A DNA stretch of 64,000 bases from contig DATLRS010000192.1 in assembly GCA_035534535.1 (NCBI GenBank), positions 17,337-81,336 of the forward strand, in the 5' to 3' direction. The notes under the pieces were generated by a model. That model saw only the letters and a list, made by a program, of their open reading frames with translations, searched no databases and was not told where the DNA came from. Positions 26,702 through 36,348 of the stretch are shown here, piece by piece. Each line of letters begins with the position of its first letter. Within the stretch, counting starts at the first letter, position 1. The DNA is from DATARH01 sp035534535. GTDB taxonomy: Bacteria > Pseudomonadota > Alphaproteobacteria > ATCC43930 > CGMCC-115725. The translations under genes and the position numbers were made by a program.

Positions 26702-28033
26702 TCAGCTCGCCAGCGCGTGCGGGCGCGGGTTGGAACCGTCGGTGAAGCGGGCGAGGCGGAACGGCGCCGGGTCGACGATCGTCGGGCCGCCGGCCACCAT
26801 GTCGGCGACCAGCCGTCCCGCGCCCGGCCCGATCCCGAAACCGTGTCCGGAAAACCCGGTCGCGATGAAAAAGCCGGGCAGGCGATCGACCGCCGAGATG
26901 ACCGGGATCGCATCCGGCATCACGTCGATCATGCCGCCCCAGCTTTCCGCCACCGCGAGGTTGCGGAACGCCGGGAAGGCTTCCGCCATGCTGGCGCGGG
27001 CGCGCTGCAGCACCAACGGGTCGGCGGCCGGATCGAGCACCCGCACGGCCTCGAACGGCGAGGCGCCATCGAGCGCCCAATGCCGCGGCGTTTGCCATTC
27101 TTCGGCAAAGCGCCGGCCGACGCGAAAGCGCAGCTTTTGCCAGTGCAGCCGCGCGCTCGGCAGATATTGCGGCAGGAGGCGAAAGCTGTCCGGCACGAGG
27201 TCGATCGTGCGCACCCCGAGCGTCGCGACCGTATAGCCGCCGTCCAGCCGCTTGCGATAGCCGAAGAGCCCGCCCGAGGCCGAGATTTCCGGGCCGCCAT
27301 CGAGCCTCTCGGTGCGCATCACCGAGCCGAGCACCTTCAATTGCGGCAGGTCGATGCCGAGATTGCCGCAAAACAGCCGCGACCACGCGCCGCCCGCCAG
27401 CACGACCGAGCCGCAGGCGATGCGGCCCCGCTCGGTCACCACCGCAGCGACACGCCCGCCCGCCGTCTCGATGCCGCGTGCCGCGCAGTTCTGCAGAATG
27501 GCCGCGCCGTGGCGGCGCGCGGCGGCGGCGATCGCCGGCACTGCAAGCTGCGGCTCGGCCTTGCCGTCGCTCGCCGTATAGAGCGCGCCAACCCAGCCTT
27601 TGGCAGAGCCGGGCAGCAGCCGGGCCACCTCGCTGCCGGCGATGACGCGGGTGTCGAGCTGGTATTCGCGCGCGTAATCGAGCCAGGTTTCGAGCCGCGC
27701 CAACTCGGCGGCGCTTTCGCTCAGATACATGATGCCGCAGGTGCGGAACCCGGTCTCGCCCTCGACGATCTCGTTCATCCCCTGCCACAGCCGCAGGCTC
27801 TCGATGACCAGCGGGATCTCACGCGGGTCGCGTACCATCTTGCGGCACCAGCCCCAGTTGCGGCTCGACTGCTCGCCGGCGATGTGGCCCTTCTCGACCA
27901 GCGCCACCGAGATGCCGCGCTGCGCCAGGAACAACGCCGCGCTCGCACCGATGATGCCGCCGCCGATGACGACGACATCGGCGCGGGCCGGCAGGCCTTC
28001 GTCGGACGCGACCGGATCGACGCGCGGCGCCAT
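26702..28033 (-). CDS. FAD-dependent amine/D-amino acid oxidoreductase (DAO family)
   Basis: 443 residues. N-terminal FAD-binding GGGIIGASAALFLAQRGISVALVEKG (broken here to motif level: GGGIIGAS) and the typical SSRNWGWCRKMVRD segment of DadA-like proteins. C-terminal MIDVMPDAIPVISAVDRLPGFF-type FAD motif and SGHGFGIGPGAGRLVAD close the fold. It oxidises an amino or imino compound (D-amino acid, sarcosine or similar); the substrate is not determined. The LLM protein starts upstream on the same strand, with a gap of about 20 bp, so they may be co-transcribed. Confidence 0.85.
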   Translation of the reverse strand: MAPRVDPVASDEGLPARADVVVIGGGIIGASAALFLAQRGISVALVEKGHIAGEQSSRNWGWCRKMVRDPREIPLVIESLRLWQGMNEIVEGETGFRTCGIMYLSESAAELARLETWLDYAREYQLDTRVIAGSEVARLLPGSAKGWVGALYTASDGKAEPQLAVPAIAAAARRHGAAILQNCAARGIETAGGRVAAVVTERGRIACGSVVLAGGAWSRLFCGNLGIDLPQLKVLGSVMRTERLDGGPEISASGGLFGYRKRLDGGYTVATLGVRTIDLVPDSFRLLPQYLPSARLHWQKLRFRVGRRFAEEWQTPRHWALDGASPFEAVRVLDPAADPLVLQRARASMAEAFPAFRNLAVAESWGGMIDVMPDAIPVISAVDRLPGFFIATGFSGHGFGIGPGAGRLVADMVAGGPTIVDPAPFRLARFTDGSNPRPHALAS

Positions 28034-28053
28034 ACCCTACCCCTCCGTGGTCG

Positions 28054-28950
28054 CTACAGCAAATCGGCGACCACTTCCCAGTACCGCGCTATCGCCTCGA
28101 TATGGTCGGCGAGCGAATGGCCGGCGATGCGGCGCAGATGGCCGCTCTGATAGTAGTTGGCGAGGGTCAGGTGGGTGACGCCGCAGGATTTCCAGAACCG
28201 CACGTCGGCGCGCCATTCGGCCTCCGCGCCGGCGGCCGAGACGCGCGTGTCGATGCCGATCGTGGCCGGGTCGCGGCCGGCGGCTTCGGCGAGGCGGCGC
28301 AATCCGTCGAAGGCGGCGCGCGCCTCCTCACCCGGCCCGTAGGCGAGCGGCATCCAGCCGTCGCCCCACTTGACGACGCGCCGCAACGTCACCTCGGCGT
28401 GGCCGCCATACCACACCGGCACCTTGCCCGAGAGGGGGCGCGGGTTGATGCCGGCATCGTCGATCGTGTGAAATTTGCCCTTGTAGGCGACATGCGGCTC
28501 GGCCCACAGCGCCTGCATGACCTCGACCTGCTCGGCCGAGCGCCGGCCGCGATTGTGGAAGTCCTCGTTGAGTCCGACGAATTCGACCTCGTTCCAGCCG
28601 ACCCCGATGCCGAGCCGGAAGCGGCCGCCTGACAACACGTCGAGCGAGGCGGCCTGCTTGGCAACCAGCACCGTCTGGCGCTGCGGCAGGATCAGCACCT
28701 GGGTCGAAAAATCCGGGATCCTGGTGCAGCCGGCGAGAAAGCCGAACAGTACGAACGGGTCGTGGTAGAGGTCGGTCGAACGGGCGCGGCCTTGCGTCCA
28801 TTCCGGCCGGCTCGCGACATTGACCCCGAGCACATGGTCCGGGGCGGCGATCCCCTGATAGCCGATCGCCTCTGCCGCCTGGGCGAAATCGCGGATCGCC
28901 TCCGGCTGTCCGCCGATATCGACAATCGGCAACGCCACGCCGAGTTTCAT
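28054..28950 (-). CDS. LLM-class flavin-dependent oxidoreductase (F420-type family)
   Basis: 298-residue luciferase-like TIM barrel. It begins MKLGVALPIVDIGG, with GYQGIAAPDHVLGV, VLILPQRQTVLVAKQAASLDVLSGGRF, LGIGVGWNEVEF and VWYGGHAEVTLRRVVKWGDGW, the pattern of the family often called F420-dependent LLM oxidoreductases. The start at 28950 was chosen over a start 26 codons upstream because it matches the family N-terminus. Whether it uses F420 or FMN cannot be told; use of FMN is more likely in a proteobacterium. The substrate is unknown. Confidence 0.85.
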   Translation of the reverse strand: MKLGVALPIVDIGGQPEAIRDFAQAAEAIGYQGIAAPDHVLGVNVASRPEWTQGRARSTDLYHDPFVLFGFLAGCTRIPDFSTQVLILPQRQTVLVAKQAASLDVLSGGRFRLGIGVGWNEVEFVGLNEDFHNRGRRSAEQVEVMQALWAEPHVAYKGKFHTIDDAGINPRPLSGKVPVWYGGHAEVTLRRVVKWGDGWMPLAYGPGEEARAAFDGLRRLAEAAGRDPATIGIDTRVSAAGAEAEWRADVRFWKSCGVTHLTLANYYQSGHLRRIAGHSLADHIEAIARYWEVVADLL

Positions 28951-29088
28951 CTGCCGCTCCATTCGGTTGTTGGCGGAGACCACGCGCCGGTACGCCGGTC
29001 CCCCACGAGGCCGGTTATCTGGCATCATAGCATCACGGCGGCGCCAGATGATCGTGCCGCGCTATCGCGAAATTGGGAGGCAAATGTC

Positions 29089-29922
29089 ATGGGTCAGGTG
29101 GAGGGAAAAATTGCGCTCGTCACCGGCGGCGCCTCGGGCATCGGCGCGGCCTGCGTCGAGACGCTGGCGCGCGAAGGCGCCAGGCTCGTCATCAGCGACA
29201 TCGACGATGCGGGCGGCAACGCGCTGGTCGCGACGCTCGAAGCGGGCGGCCGTGCGGCGATCTACCTGTCGCACGACGTGACCGATGAAGGGCGCTGGCG
29301 CGAGGTTGTCGGCGAGATCGAGCGGCGCTATGGCCGGCTCGACATCCTGGTCGCCAATGCCGGGATCGGGTTGATGGCGCCGTCGATCGTCGACATGAGC
29401 CTGGCAGATTGGCGGCGGCAGACCGCGGTCAACCTCGACGGCGTCTTCCTGTCGGTCAAATACGGCATCCCCTTGATGCGCAAATCGGGCGGGGGCTCGA
29501 TCATCATGACCTCGTCGATCGCCGGGTTGCGCGGCTCGGCGACGCTGGCCGGCTATTGCGCGACCAAGGGCGGGGTGCGGCTGTTCGCCAAGGCGGTGGC
29601 GATGGAATGCGCCTCGCGCGGCGACGGTATCCGGGTCAATTCGGTGCATCCCGGGATTATCGACACGCCGATCTGGGGCAAGATCCGGCCCGACCTGGTC
29701 GGCGGCGGGCGCAACGCGCCGATCGACATCGAAGAGATGGGACGCCTCGGCGCGCCCTTGGGGCGGGTCGGCAAGGCACAGGACATCGCCAACGGCGTCC
29801 TCTTTCTCGCCTCCGATGCGGCGGATTACATCACCGGTACCGAACTGGTGATCGACGGCGGCATCACCGGCGGCGCGATCGCGCGCAGCGGGCCGTTGGC
29901 CGCGCGCCGCGCCGATGCCTGA
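29089..29922 (+). CDS. Short-chain dehydrogenase/reductase
   Basis: 277 residues, classical SDR. Cofactor motif TGGASGIG near residue 13, NAG motif (VANAGIG), catalytic Ser (MTSSIAG) and YCATK (Tyr-x3-Lys), then VNSVHPGIIDTPIW. The C-terminus ends ELVIDGGITGG. The ATG at 29089 has GGGAGG seven bases upstream. It is divergent from the LLM gene and convergent with the GMC oxidoreductase. The substrate is unknown; the acidic Asp after the second strand (ISDIDD) suggests NAD preference. Confidence 0.88.
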   Translation: MGQVEGKIALVTGGASGIGAACVETLAREGARLVISDIDDAGGNALVATLEAGGRAAIYLSHDVTDEGRWREVVGEIERRYGRLDILVANAGIGLMAPSIVDMSLADWRRQTAVNLDGVFLSVKYGIPLMRKSGGGSIIMTSSIAGLRGSATLAGYCATKGGVRLFAKAVAMECASRGDGIRVNSVHPGIIDTPIWGKIRPDLVGGGRNAPIDIEEMGRLGAPLGRVGKAQDIANGVLFLASDAADYITGTELVIDGGITGGAIARSGPLAARRADA

Positions 29923-30004
29923 GGCGCGGCGGCTTGGTCGTCGTCGTCGTCGTGGCGATGGCGTCGCCGACCGGCAACCATGGCCCGGTTGAGCGAGGAT
30001 CCCT

Positions 30005-31639
30005 TCAGTCGAACAGTGTCGCCAGGCGTTTCTTGATGCTGTCGGCGATGTAGAGCGCCATAGCCTGGATGGTCGATGTCGGGTTGACGCCGCCAGAGGT
30101 CACCCAGATGCTGCCGTCGACGATAAAGAGGTTCTTCAAATCGTGGGATCGCCCCCACTCGTTCACCACAGAACGCTCCGGGTCGAGGCCCATGCGCGCG
30201 GTCCCCAGCAGGTGGCCCGGGCTGTTCAGCACGGTGCGCGAGCAGGAGATGTCTTTCGCCCCGGCCGTGGCCAGGATCTCCGACGCGCGGGCGATGCCGT
30301 GCTCCATCAGGCGCCGCGTGTTCTCGCCCATCGTGTAATCGATCTTCGGCGCCGGGATGCCGTTACTGTCCTTCATGACAGGATCGAGCGTGACACGGTT
30401 GTGTTCTTCCGGCAGGTCCTCGCAGGCGACGCCGATCAGCAGGCGACGATAGAGCAGCGTGCGGTAGACGCGGTGATGGTCCCGGCCCCATGGCAGGCGG
30501 CCGGCCGCCATGCTGGTGATCGCCTCGTTGACCGGGCCGGTACCGCGGGCGAACTGCAGCGTGTAGCCGCGCACGAAGCCGCGCGAGCGGTCGGTTTCGT
30601 AGAACTCCTTGCTCCACATCACCGTCTGTGGCCCGTGGTCGCCGTCCATCTCCTCGTCGACATAGCCAAACACCTGCGGCCAGGGGTGCAGCATCAGGTT
30701 CTTGCCGACCAGGCCCGAGGAATTGGCCAGGCCGGCGGGATGGCGGGAAGCGGCCGAGTTCAGCAATAGCCGGGGCGTGCCGATGCCGTTCGCCGCCAGG
30801 ATCACCATTTCCGCCGGCTGGAACCGCTCTATTCCTGCAGGGTCGTAATAGACGACGCCCGAGGCCATGCCGTGTTCGTTGGTGGTGATCTCCCGGACCC
30901 GGCAGCGCGTGCGCAGCTCCGCCCGGGCACGCAGTGCATGGGGCCAGTAGGTGATGTCCACGCTCGCCTTGGCTCCCTGAGCGCAGCCCGGCGTGCAATG
31001 GCCGAGGTTGATGCACTTGGCCCGTCCGTCATATTCCGTCGTGGCCACGGCGATGTCGGACGGCCACCAGTGCCAGCCCAGTTTGTTCGTCGCCTGCGCG
31101 TAGCGCGTGCCGGTCTTTCCCAGCGGCACCGGTGGCATGGTGGGCTGATGCGGCGGGTAGGCGGGATCGCCCGCCAGGCCGGCCACCCCCGTCATGCGGT
31201 CGTTTTCGGCGAAATACGGTTCGAGCATCCAGTAGTCGATCGGCCAGTCATCCGCTACCCCGTCCAGCGTCCGCACGCGGAAGTCGGAGGGATGCAGGCG
31301 CGGGTAGTGCGCCGTGAACAGGATCGTACCGCCGCCAACCCCGTTGAAGTTGGCGATCTTCATCACCGAGTTGTCGTCGTTGACCGGGTAGTCCGTGTCG
31401 CGCCCCCGGCGGTTGGGGCTGATATCGAAATCGCCGTAGCGGCGCGCTTCCCAGTCGCGACCGTTGCTCGGGAATTCGGTGGATCTGGTCCAGTCGCCCT
31501 GCTCAAGGCACAGGATCTTCATACGCGTTTCGGCGAGGCTCCAGGCCACCGCGGCGCCGGAGGCACCGGCGCCGATGATCAGCACATCGACGATCTCGTC
31601 GCTCGGCCGGGCGACGTCGGGACCTGTTTCTGCGGCCAT
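30005..31639 (-). CDS. GMC-family FAD oxidoreductase
   Basis: 544 residues. FAD-binding IIGAGASGAAVAWSLAE and the GMC signature GVGGGTILFTAHYPR. Central CINLGHCTPGCAQGAK has a cysteine-rich loop typical of the gluconate/sorbitol dehydrogenase-like branch. The C-terminal NSPGHLLGTARMG and FIVDGSIWVTSGGVNPTSTIQA carry the catalytic His and Asn. It likely oxidises an alcohol or sugar acid to a carbonyl compound. No Tat signal or membrane anchor is seen and no cytochrome subunit adjoins, so the electron acceptor is unknown. The ATG at 31639 is preferred over a TTG two codons earlier. Confidence 0.87.
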   Translation of the reverse strand: MAAETGPDVARPSDEIVDVLIIGAGASGAAVAWSLAETRMKILCLEQGDWTRSTEFPSNGRDWEARRYGDFDISPNRRGRDTDYPVNDDNSVMKIANFNGVGGGTILFTAHYPRLHPSDFRVRTLDGVADDWPIDYWMLEPYFAENDRMTGVAGLAGDPAYPPHQPTMPPVPLGKTGTRYAQATNKLGWHWWPSDIAVATTEYDGRAKCINLGHCTPGCAQGAKASVDITYWPHALRARAELRTRCRVREITTNEHGMASGVVYYDPAGIERFQPAEMVILAANGIGTPRLLLNSAASRHPAGLANSSGLVGKNLMLHPWPQVFGYVDEEMDGDHGPQTVMWSKEFYETDRSRGFVRGYTLQFARGTGPVNEAITSMAAGRLPWGRDHHRVYRTLLYRRLLIGVACEDLPEEHNRVTLDPVMKDSNGIPAPKIDYTMGENTRRLMEHGIARASEILATAGAKDISCSRTVLNSPGHLLGTARMGLDPERSVVNEWGRSHDLKNLFIVDGSIWVTSGGVNPTSTIQAMALYIADSIKKRLATLFD

Positions 31640-31676
31640 GCCCAATTCACTCGTCGTCAGGAGGCGATCCCGCCGG

Positions 31677-32981
31677 TTAATGCGGCGCCGCAGCCCCCGC
31701 GACGGGAACGCCGGAAGCGCCCGGGCGCCGCGCGCTGAGCAGGCGCCGCGCCTCCTCCGGCCGATCGGCGTTGAGATAGGCCTTCAACAAGGTGAACTCG
31801 ATCAGGTCGTGCTGCGCCCGGCTGCCGCCGATCCGTTCGTTCTCCCCGGCGAGCGGGGCGAACACGTCGATCGCGGTGGAAAAATCCCCGCGTTCGAACG
31901 CCGCGAAGCCGCGCGCCAGCGCCGGCAGGTAGGAGCCGGAATTGTAGCGCCCCGCGAGCACCATCTCTTCCATCTGGTGAGCACGCTCGTCGAGCGCGGC
32001 ATCATCGCGCATGACGGCCTGTGCCAGGATGACGTGCAAATCGGCGAGCCCGCTGCCCGGCCGCGGCAGCGCGCTGTTCGCATAATCGAACAGGGCGCGC
32101 CACGCCGCGGCGTCGCGCGGATACCCGGCGAGCTCGGAACGCCACAAAAACGCCGCCCCATCCGACATCTTCTGTTGCGGCCCGCCGCTGTGCCGGTCGA
32201 GCGTGAGGGCGTCCTGATACAGATGCAACGCCTGCGCCCAATTGCCGGCCTGGAGTTCGCAGAGCGAGAGATGCCAGCTCAGATGGCCATAAAAAAATCC
32301 TTCGCGCGGATAGGTGGCAAGCCACGAGGACAGGTAGGCGCGGGCCGTGTCCGGCTCGCCGCTCTCGTAGCAGACATGCGCAAACCCGTGCGCGCCGTGT
32401 GCATTATGCGGGTTTGCAGCTACCGATCGCTCGATTTTCGGCCGGGCGGCCGCGAGCTGCCCGTCCTCGGACAACGCCATGGCGTGATAGGCCAGGAACC
32501 AGAAATCGTCGCCGTAATGCGGCGCGAGGCTGTCCATCAGCGCCGCGACCTGATGCTTCTGTCCGATACGGCCGGAGCCGCCGATCAGGCCGTTGGGGTT
32601 CGCGGCACTGGCGACGACCAGCGCGTCGCGCGGCCATGCCGTCAGATGGGCGTACATGGCATCGATCGCCGCCTCGGTCCGGCCCGCGAACACAAGCTCG
32701 AAGAACGCGATGTGACTGGCCTCACGCTCAGGCAGACCGGCCGCCGCCTCCTTCGCGGCCGCCAGGGCCGCCCGCGCCGCCGCGACGTTGCCTTGCCGCA
32801 TCAGCACCTGCGCCTTGCCAGCATGGGCCAGGGCGAAACCGGGGTCGGCGGCGATGGCGCGGTCGTAGGCTTCGGCCGCGCCCGGGTAGAGGGTCAGCGC
32901 CAGATCGCTGCCCTGGACGTAGGCGTCCCACGCCGCGGCGGACGTCGTGGATAAGGCAAGGTCGTACCGATCTGTCGCCAT
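31677..32981 (-). CDS. Tetratricopeptide-repeat protein (TTC38-like)
   Basis: 434 residues of helical repeats (AAEAYDRAIAADPGFALAHAGKAQVLMRQG; AHGFAHVCYESGEPDTARAYL; HLSLCELQAGNWAQALHLYQDAL). The overall pattern resembles the TTC38-type proteins that bacteria share with eukaryotes. No enzymatic motif was found. The start at 32981 follows a GGGGG run and removes a 5-residue extension. It sits between an amidohydrolase and a GMC oxidoreductase on the same strand; a shared pathway is possible but unproven. Confidence 0.75.
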   Translation of the reverse strand: MATDRYDLALSTTSAAAWDAYVQGSDLALTLYPGAAEAYDRAIAADPGFALAHAGKAQVLMRQGNVAAARAALAAAKEAAAGLPEREASHIAFFELVFAGRTEAAIDAMYAHLTAWPRDALVVASAANPNGLIGGSGRIGQKHQVAALMDSLAPHYGDDFWFLAYHAMALSEDGQLAAARPKIERSVAANPHNAHGAHGFAHVCYESGEPDTARAYLSSWLATYPREGFFYGHLSWHLSLCELQAGNWAQALHLYQDALTLDRHSGGPQQKMSDGAAFLWRSELAGYPRDAAAWRALFDYANSALPRPGSGLADLHVILAQAVMRDDAALDERAHQMEEMVLAGRYNSGSYLPALARGFAAFERGDFSTAIDVFAPLAGENERIGGSRAQHDLIEFTLLKAYLNADRPEEARRLLSARRPGASGVPVAGAAAPH

Positions 32982-33059
32982 GAGAAACCCCCACAACCAA
33001 TTTTCGCGCTATATCACGCCCCTCTAGGCTCAGAGGGCCGGGAATCCGGTGACTGTCGG

Positions 33060-33902
33060 CTAGCCTTGCTTCGGCGACCAGCCATAGGCCTTGGCGCACG
33101 CGCCGCCCATCAGCATCGCTCGCTCGCTGTCGCTCAGCCGGTCGGTTCTCACGAAGGGCTCGACGGCCTGCTCGTAGTTGACGACCGCGAAGGCGCGAGT
33201 CCAGTCCGTGCCCCACAGGCAGCGGTCGAAACCCCAGGCATCGAACACGCGAGCCAGCGGGTCCCAGATGTCGGCGAAGGGAAACGGCTCCCGGGACAGC
33301 GTGCAGGCGCCGCTCACCTTGATCACGGCATTCTTGCGTTTGGCCAGGTCCAGCACTTTCGGCAGGTCGGCCCACGGCTGCGGCGGGGCGGGCGGGGTGC
33401 GCGGCTGCAGGATGGCCAGATGGTCGAGAATGAAGCGCGTATCGGGGTGGCGGTCGATCAGCGCCGCGCCCGCGTCCAAATTTCCCCAGCACAGCATGTT
33501 GACCGGGAAATCGTGGCGCACGGCCGCGCGCAGGATCCGGTCGAGGCCCGGGTCGTTCGGGTCGCGCTTCGCCTCCGGCGTCATCATGATGCGGATGCCG
33601 ACCGTGCCCGGTGTCGTCTTCCAATCGGCAATGACATCGGCCACCGCCGGATCGTCCGGATTGACCGGCTTGACGAGCGCAAACCGACCGGGATGGGCCC
33701 GTTGCACCTCGACCGCATAACTGGCGTCGTATTGGTACATGGAAAAGGCGGAGATGAAGATCGCGCCGTCGACGCCGACCTTGTCCATCGCCGCCACCAT
33801 CTCGTCGCCCGTCACGTGATCGGGCCAGTTCGGTACACTGTGCCAGGGCCGTTTGGGAGTGTTCGCCTCATACACGTGCACCTGGGAGTCGATGATAGCC
33901 AT
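33060..33902 (-). CDS. Amidohydrolase (amidohydrolase_2 family TIM barrel)
   Basis: 280 residues. It begins MAIIDSQVHVYE, the metal-binding D-x-Q/H-x-H start, and has FILDHLAIL (metal His), VIKVSGACTL and the catalytic aspartate region WGTDWTRAF. Related enzymes hydrolyse lactones or decarboxylate aromatic acids, so it could process a lactone made by the neighbouring dehydrogenases; that is inference. The start at 33902 has GAGGAG upstream. Confidence 0.85.
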   Translation of the reverse strand: MAIIDSQVHVYEANTPKRPWHSVPNWPDHVTGDEMVAAMDKVGVDGAIFISAFSMYQYDASYAVEVQRAHPGRFALVKPVNPDDPAVADVIADWKTTPGTVGIRIMMTPEAKRDPNDPGLDRILRAAVRHDFPVNMLCWGNLDAGAALIDRHPDTRFILDHLAILQPRTPPAPPQPWADLPKVLDLAKRKNAVIKVSGACTLSREPFPFADIWDPLARVFDAWGFDRCLWGTDWTRAFAVVNYEQAVEPFVRTDRLSDSERAMLMGGACAKAYGWSPKQG

Positions 33903-34177
33903 CTCGGCAAGCTCCTCTGCGCCAAGGGAGGGCGGTATCGCAACAGGTTGCGCCGGCCTTGTCCAGACCCAGGATCGCGCCGGTCCCCGTCGCACCCACC
34001 CGGGGTTGCCGCTATATTAGAGGTCGATATGGCCGGTGATGTCTCGGCGGGGCTGCCCCGCGGCAGAAGTTTGATGCCGTGCGCGGCCTCAAGCGCGGCG
34101 CAGCGGCCACCGGCATCGGCGTGCCCTGCCGATCGACCTCCCTGCAAGCCCCGAATCACCCGTGAAAGGAAGCTGAG

Positions 34178-35086
34178 ATGAGGGCCGATGAGCTTACCGT
34201 TGCGTTCGGGATTGCCGGCGCCCTCGATTTCGTCGATACGGCGCAGGGGCTGGTCAAGGGGGTGATTTCGCTGGGTGGTATGGTCGGCGAGTTCTACCTC
34301 CAGGGAGCGCAGCTAACCGGCTGGCAGCCGGCAAACCAGCGGGCGGTCCTCTTCACCAGCCCGCGCAGCGCGTTTGCACCCGGACGGCCCATCCGCGGCG
34401 GCATCCCGATCATCTTCCCGTGGTTCGGGCCCAACCGGCAAGCCCCCGGGGCGCCGCAGCACGGCGTCGCGCGTACCGCACCGTGGCATCTCGACGCCGT
34501 CGAGGTCGCCGGCCAGGACGCGCTGACGATCACCTTCGGCCTCGGTGACGCGGATGTCGGATCGGCGTTCCGGCCGGCGCCATTCCGCGCGATCTACAAA
34601 GTGACGTTCGCGCAGAACCTGTCGTTGCAACTGGCCGTGCAAAACCGCTCGACCCATCCGATCTTTTTCGAGGAGGCGCTGCACACCTATTTCGCAATTT
34701 CCGATATCTCTCAAGTCGCGGTCTCCGGCCTCGACGGCACGACCTATATCGACAAAACCGACGCGGCAAAGCGGCAGCCACAGACCGACGCGCTGGCGAC
34801 CATCACGGCCGAAACCGACCGCGTCTATCTCAACACGCCCTCCCGCTGTGCGATCGAGGATCATGGGTGGCGCCGCCGCATCGTCATCGAAAAGGAGGGG
34901 GCCGCATCAACCGTGCTGTGGAACCCCTGGGCCGAGAAAGCGGCCGCGATGAGCGATCTGGGCGAGGCCGCTTGGCGCAACATGATTTGCGTCGAAACCG
35001 GCAATGTCGCCGATAACCAGGTGGAATTGGCCGCCGGTGACGAACACCGGATGGCGACGAGGATCTCGCTTCACGCCGAGCGGTGA
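34178..35086 (+). CDS. D-hexose-6-phosphate mutarotase (aldose 1-epimerase family)
   Basis: 302 residues of the YeaD group of the galactose-mutarotase fold. Features: RPIRGGIPIIFPWFGP, the catalytic His in HGVART, the second His in EEALHTYFAI, and WNPWAEKAAAMSDLG with ICVETGNV near the C-terminus. It interconverts alpha and beta anomers of hexose 6-phosphates. It stands alone; the 275 bp upstream contain no recognisable element. Confidence 0.9.
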   Translation: MRADELTVAFGIAGALDFVDTAQGLVKGVISLGGMVGEFYLQGAQLTGWQPANQRAVLFTSPRSAFAPGRPIRGGIPIIFPWFGPNRQAPGAPQHGVARTAPWHLDAVEVAGQDALTITFGLGDADVGSAFRPAPFRAIYKVTFAQNLSLQLAVQNRSTHPIFFEEALHTYFAISDISQVAVSGLDGTTYIDKTDAAKRQPQTDALATITAETDRVYLNTPSRCAIEDHGWRRRIVIEKEGAASTVLWNPWAEKAAAMSDLGEAAWRNMICVETGNVADNQVELAAGDEHRMATRISLHAER

Positions 35087-35148
35087 AAAAAATGGCAGGT
35101 ATCTCGGCGCGTTCGCGGCGCCCTGCGCGCGCCGCCGCCGCGGACGTA

Positions 35149-36243
35149 CTATTCACCGCCGCGATCAAAGGGACTCATCGGCGGCAGGTCATTCATGATT
35201 GTGCAAAGTCTGGAGTCGGTTTCCGGCTCCAGGCTGCTGTGCCCGGCCGTGGTAATAAAGTAGTTCACGTCGTTACTGCCGGCCGCCCGCAAGGATCGCA
35301 CCAGGGCTTCCGCTTGGTAGAGGTGACACACCCTATCGTAACGCCCATGCACGATATGCACGGGGATATCCTTGACCCGATCGACATGGTCAAGGATGTA
35401 ATTGTTATTGCGGTACGCCTCGCCGCTGCCACCGAGAAACCCACCGCTCATCATGTAGTGGATTAAAATCCTGGCCGCCGCCAGAGCATATTTTTGATTT
35501 GGCTGGCTTTGGCTGCTTTCATCCCGGGTCAGGCGGCTGGCGCTGCTTTCCCACGCGACGCAGGCGGCGGCGGCTTTCAAGGCGCGATCCCAGTCCGCTT
35601 CGTTCTGCGGCATCACCGCAAATATTTTCGCCAGCCCTTTGATGACGTCGCCGCGGTCGTCGGGAGGGATTTGCGCGACGAATTGCTGCCACGCCGTCGG
35701 GAACTCCAGATAGGTGCCGGGAACCGGCGTCGCGAGCGGGTTGACCGCAAAATCGACCGCGTTGCCCTGAAAGAAATAATCGACATCCGCTCTGCGGCAC
35801 AAAAAGACGCCTCGCAGGATGAGGGTCTGCACGGTTTCCGGATGCGCGATGGCGTAAGCCAGGGCGAGCGTGCTGCCCCAGCTCCCGCCGAAGACGTGCA
35901 TCTTGCCGTGGATATTCAACGCCCGTCGCAGCCGCAACACGTCGCCGATCAGATGTTCGGTCGTATTGTCGGTAAGGGCCGGCGTTGCGTCGTCGTCGCC
36001 GGCGCTCGGCGTACTCTTGCCGCAGCCGCGCTGGTCGAAAAGAATGACCCGGTATCGGTCGGGATTGAAAAAACGAGCAAACGACTTGTGACTGCCCGCT
36101 CCCGGCCCTCCATGCATCAACATGACCGGCTCGCCGTCCCTCGAGCCGTATTCTTCCCAGTAGATCTGGTGTTGTGGACGCTCTTGGACGGCCAGATAAC
36201 CGGATTTATTGCAGGTCGAGATCGGATATCCGCTTTTGCTCAT
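35149..36243 (-). CDS. pip: Prolyl aminopeptidase (proline iminopeptidase)
   Basis: 364-residue alpha/beta hydrolase that releases N-terminal proline from peptides. Oxyanion motif HGGPGAG, nucleophile FGGSWGSTLALAYA, acid HGRYDRVCH and catalytic His in TAGHSS. The RGVFLCRRADVDYFFQG segment is characteristic of peptidase family S33. Its bases look less GC-rich than the neighbours, which may mark a separate origin. The start at 36243 (MSKSGY) is preferred over a GTG four codons upstream. Confidence 0.92.
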   Translation of the reverse strand: MSKSGYPISTCNKSGYLAVQERPQHQIYWEEYGSRDGEPVMLMHGGPGAGSHKSFARFFNPDRYRVILFDQRGCGKSTPSAGDDDATPALTDNTTEHLIGDVLRLRRALNIHGKMHVFGGSWGSTLALAYAIAHPETVQTLILRGVFLCRRADVDYFFQGNAVDFAVNPLATPVPGTYLEFPTAWQQFVAQIPPDDRGDVIKGLAKIFAVMPQNEADWDRALKAAAACVAWESSASRLTRDESSQSQPNQKYALAAARILIHYMMSGGFLGGSGEAYRNNNYILDHVDRVKDIPVHIVHGRYDRVCHLYQAEALVRSLRAAGSNDVNYFITTAGHSSLEPETDSRLCTIMNDLPPMSPFDRGGE

Positions 36244-36348
36244 TGGACGTACCACGGGAGTCGGATGGTATTTCGGCTTGAACGCAAAAACGGATATGCC
36301 GTCCGGCAGACCGATCTCACAAGGCGCGCGCGAGTCGCCTCACCCCGG

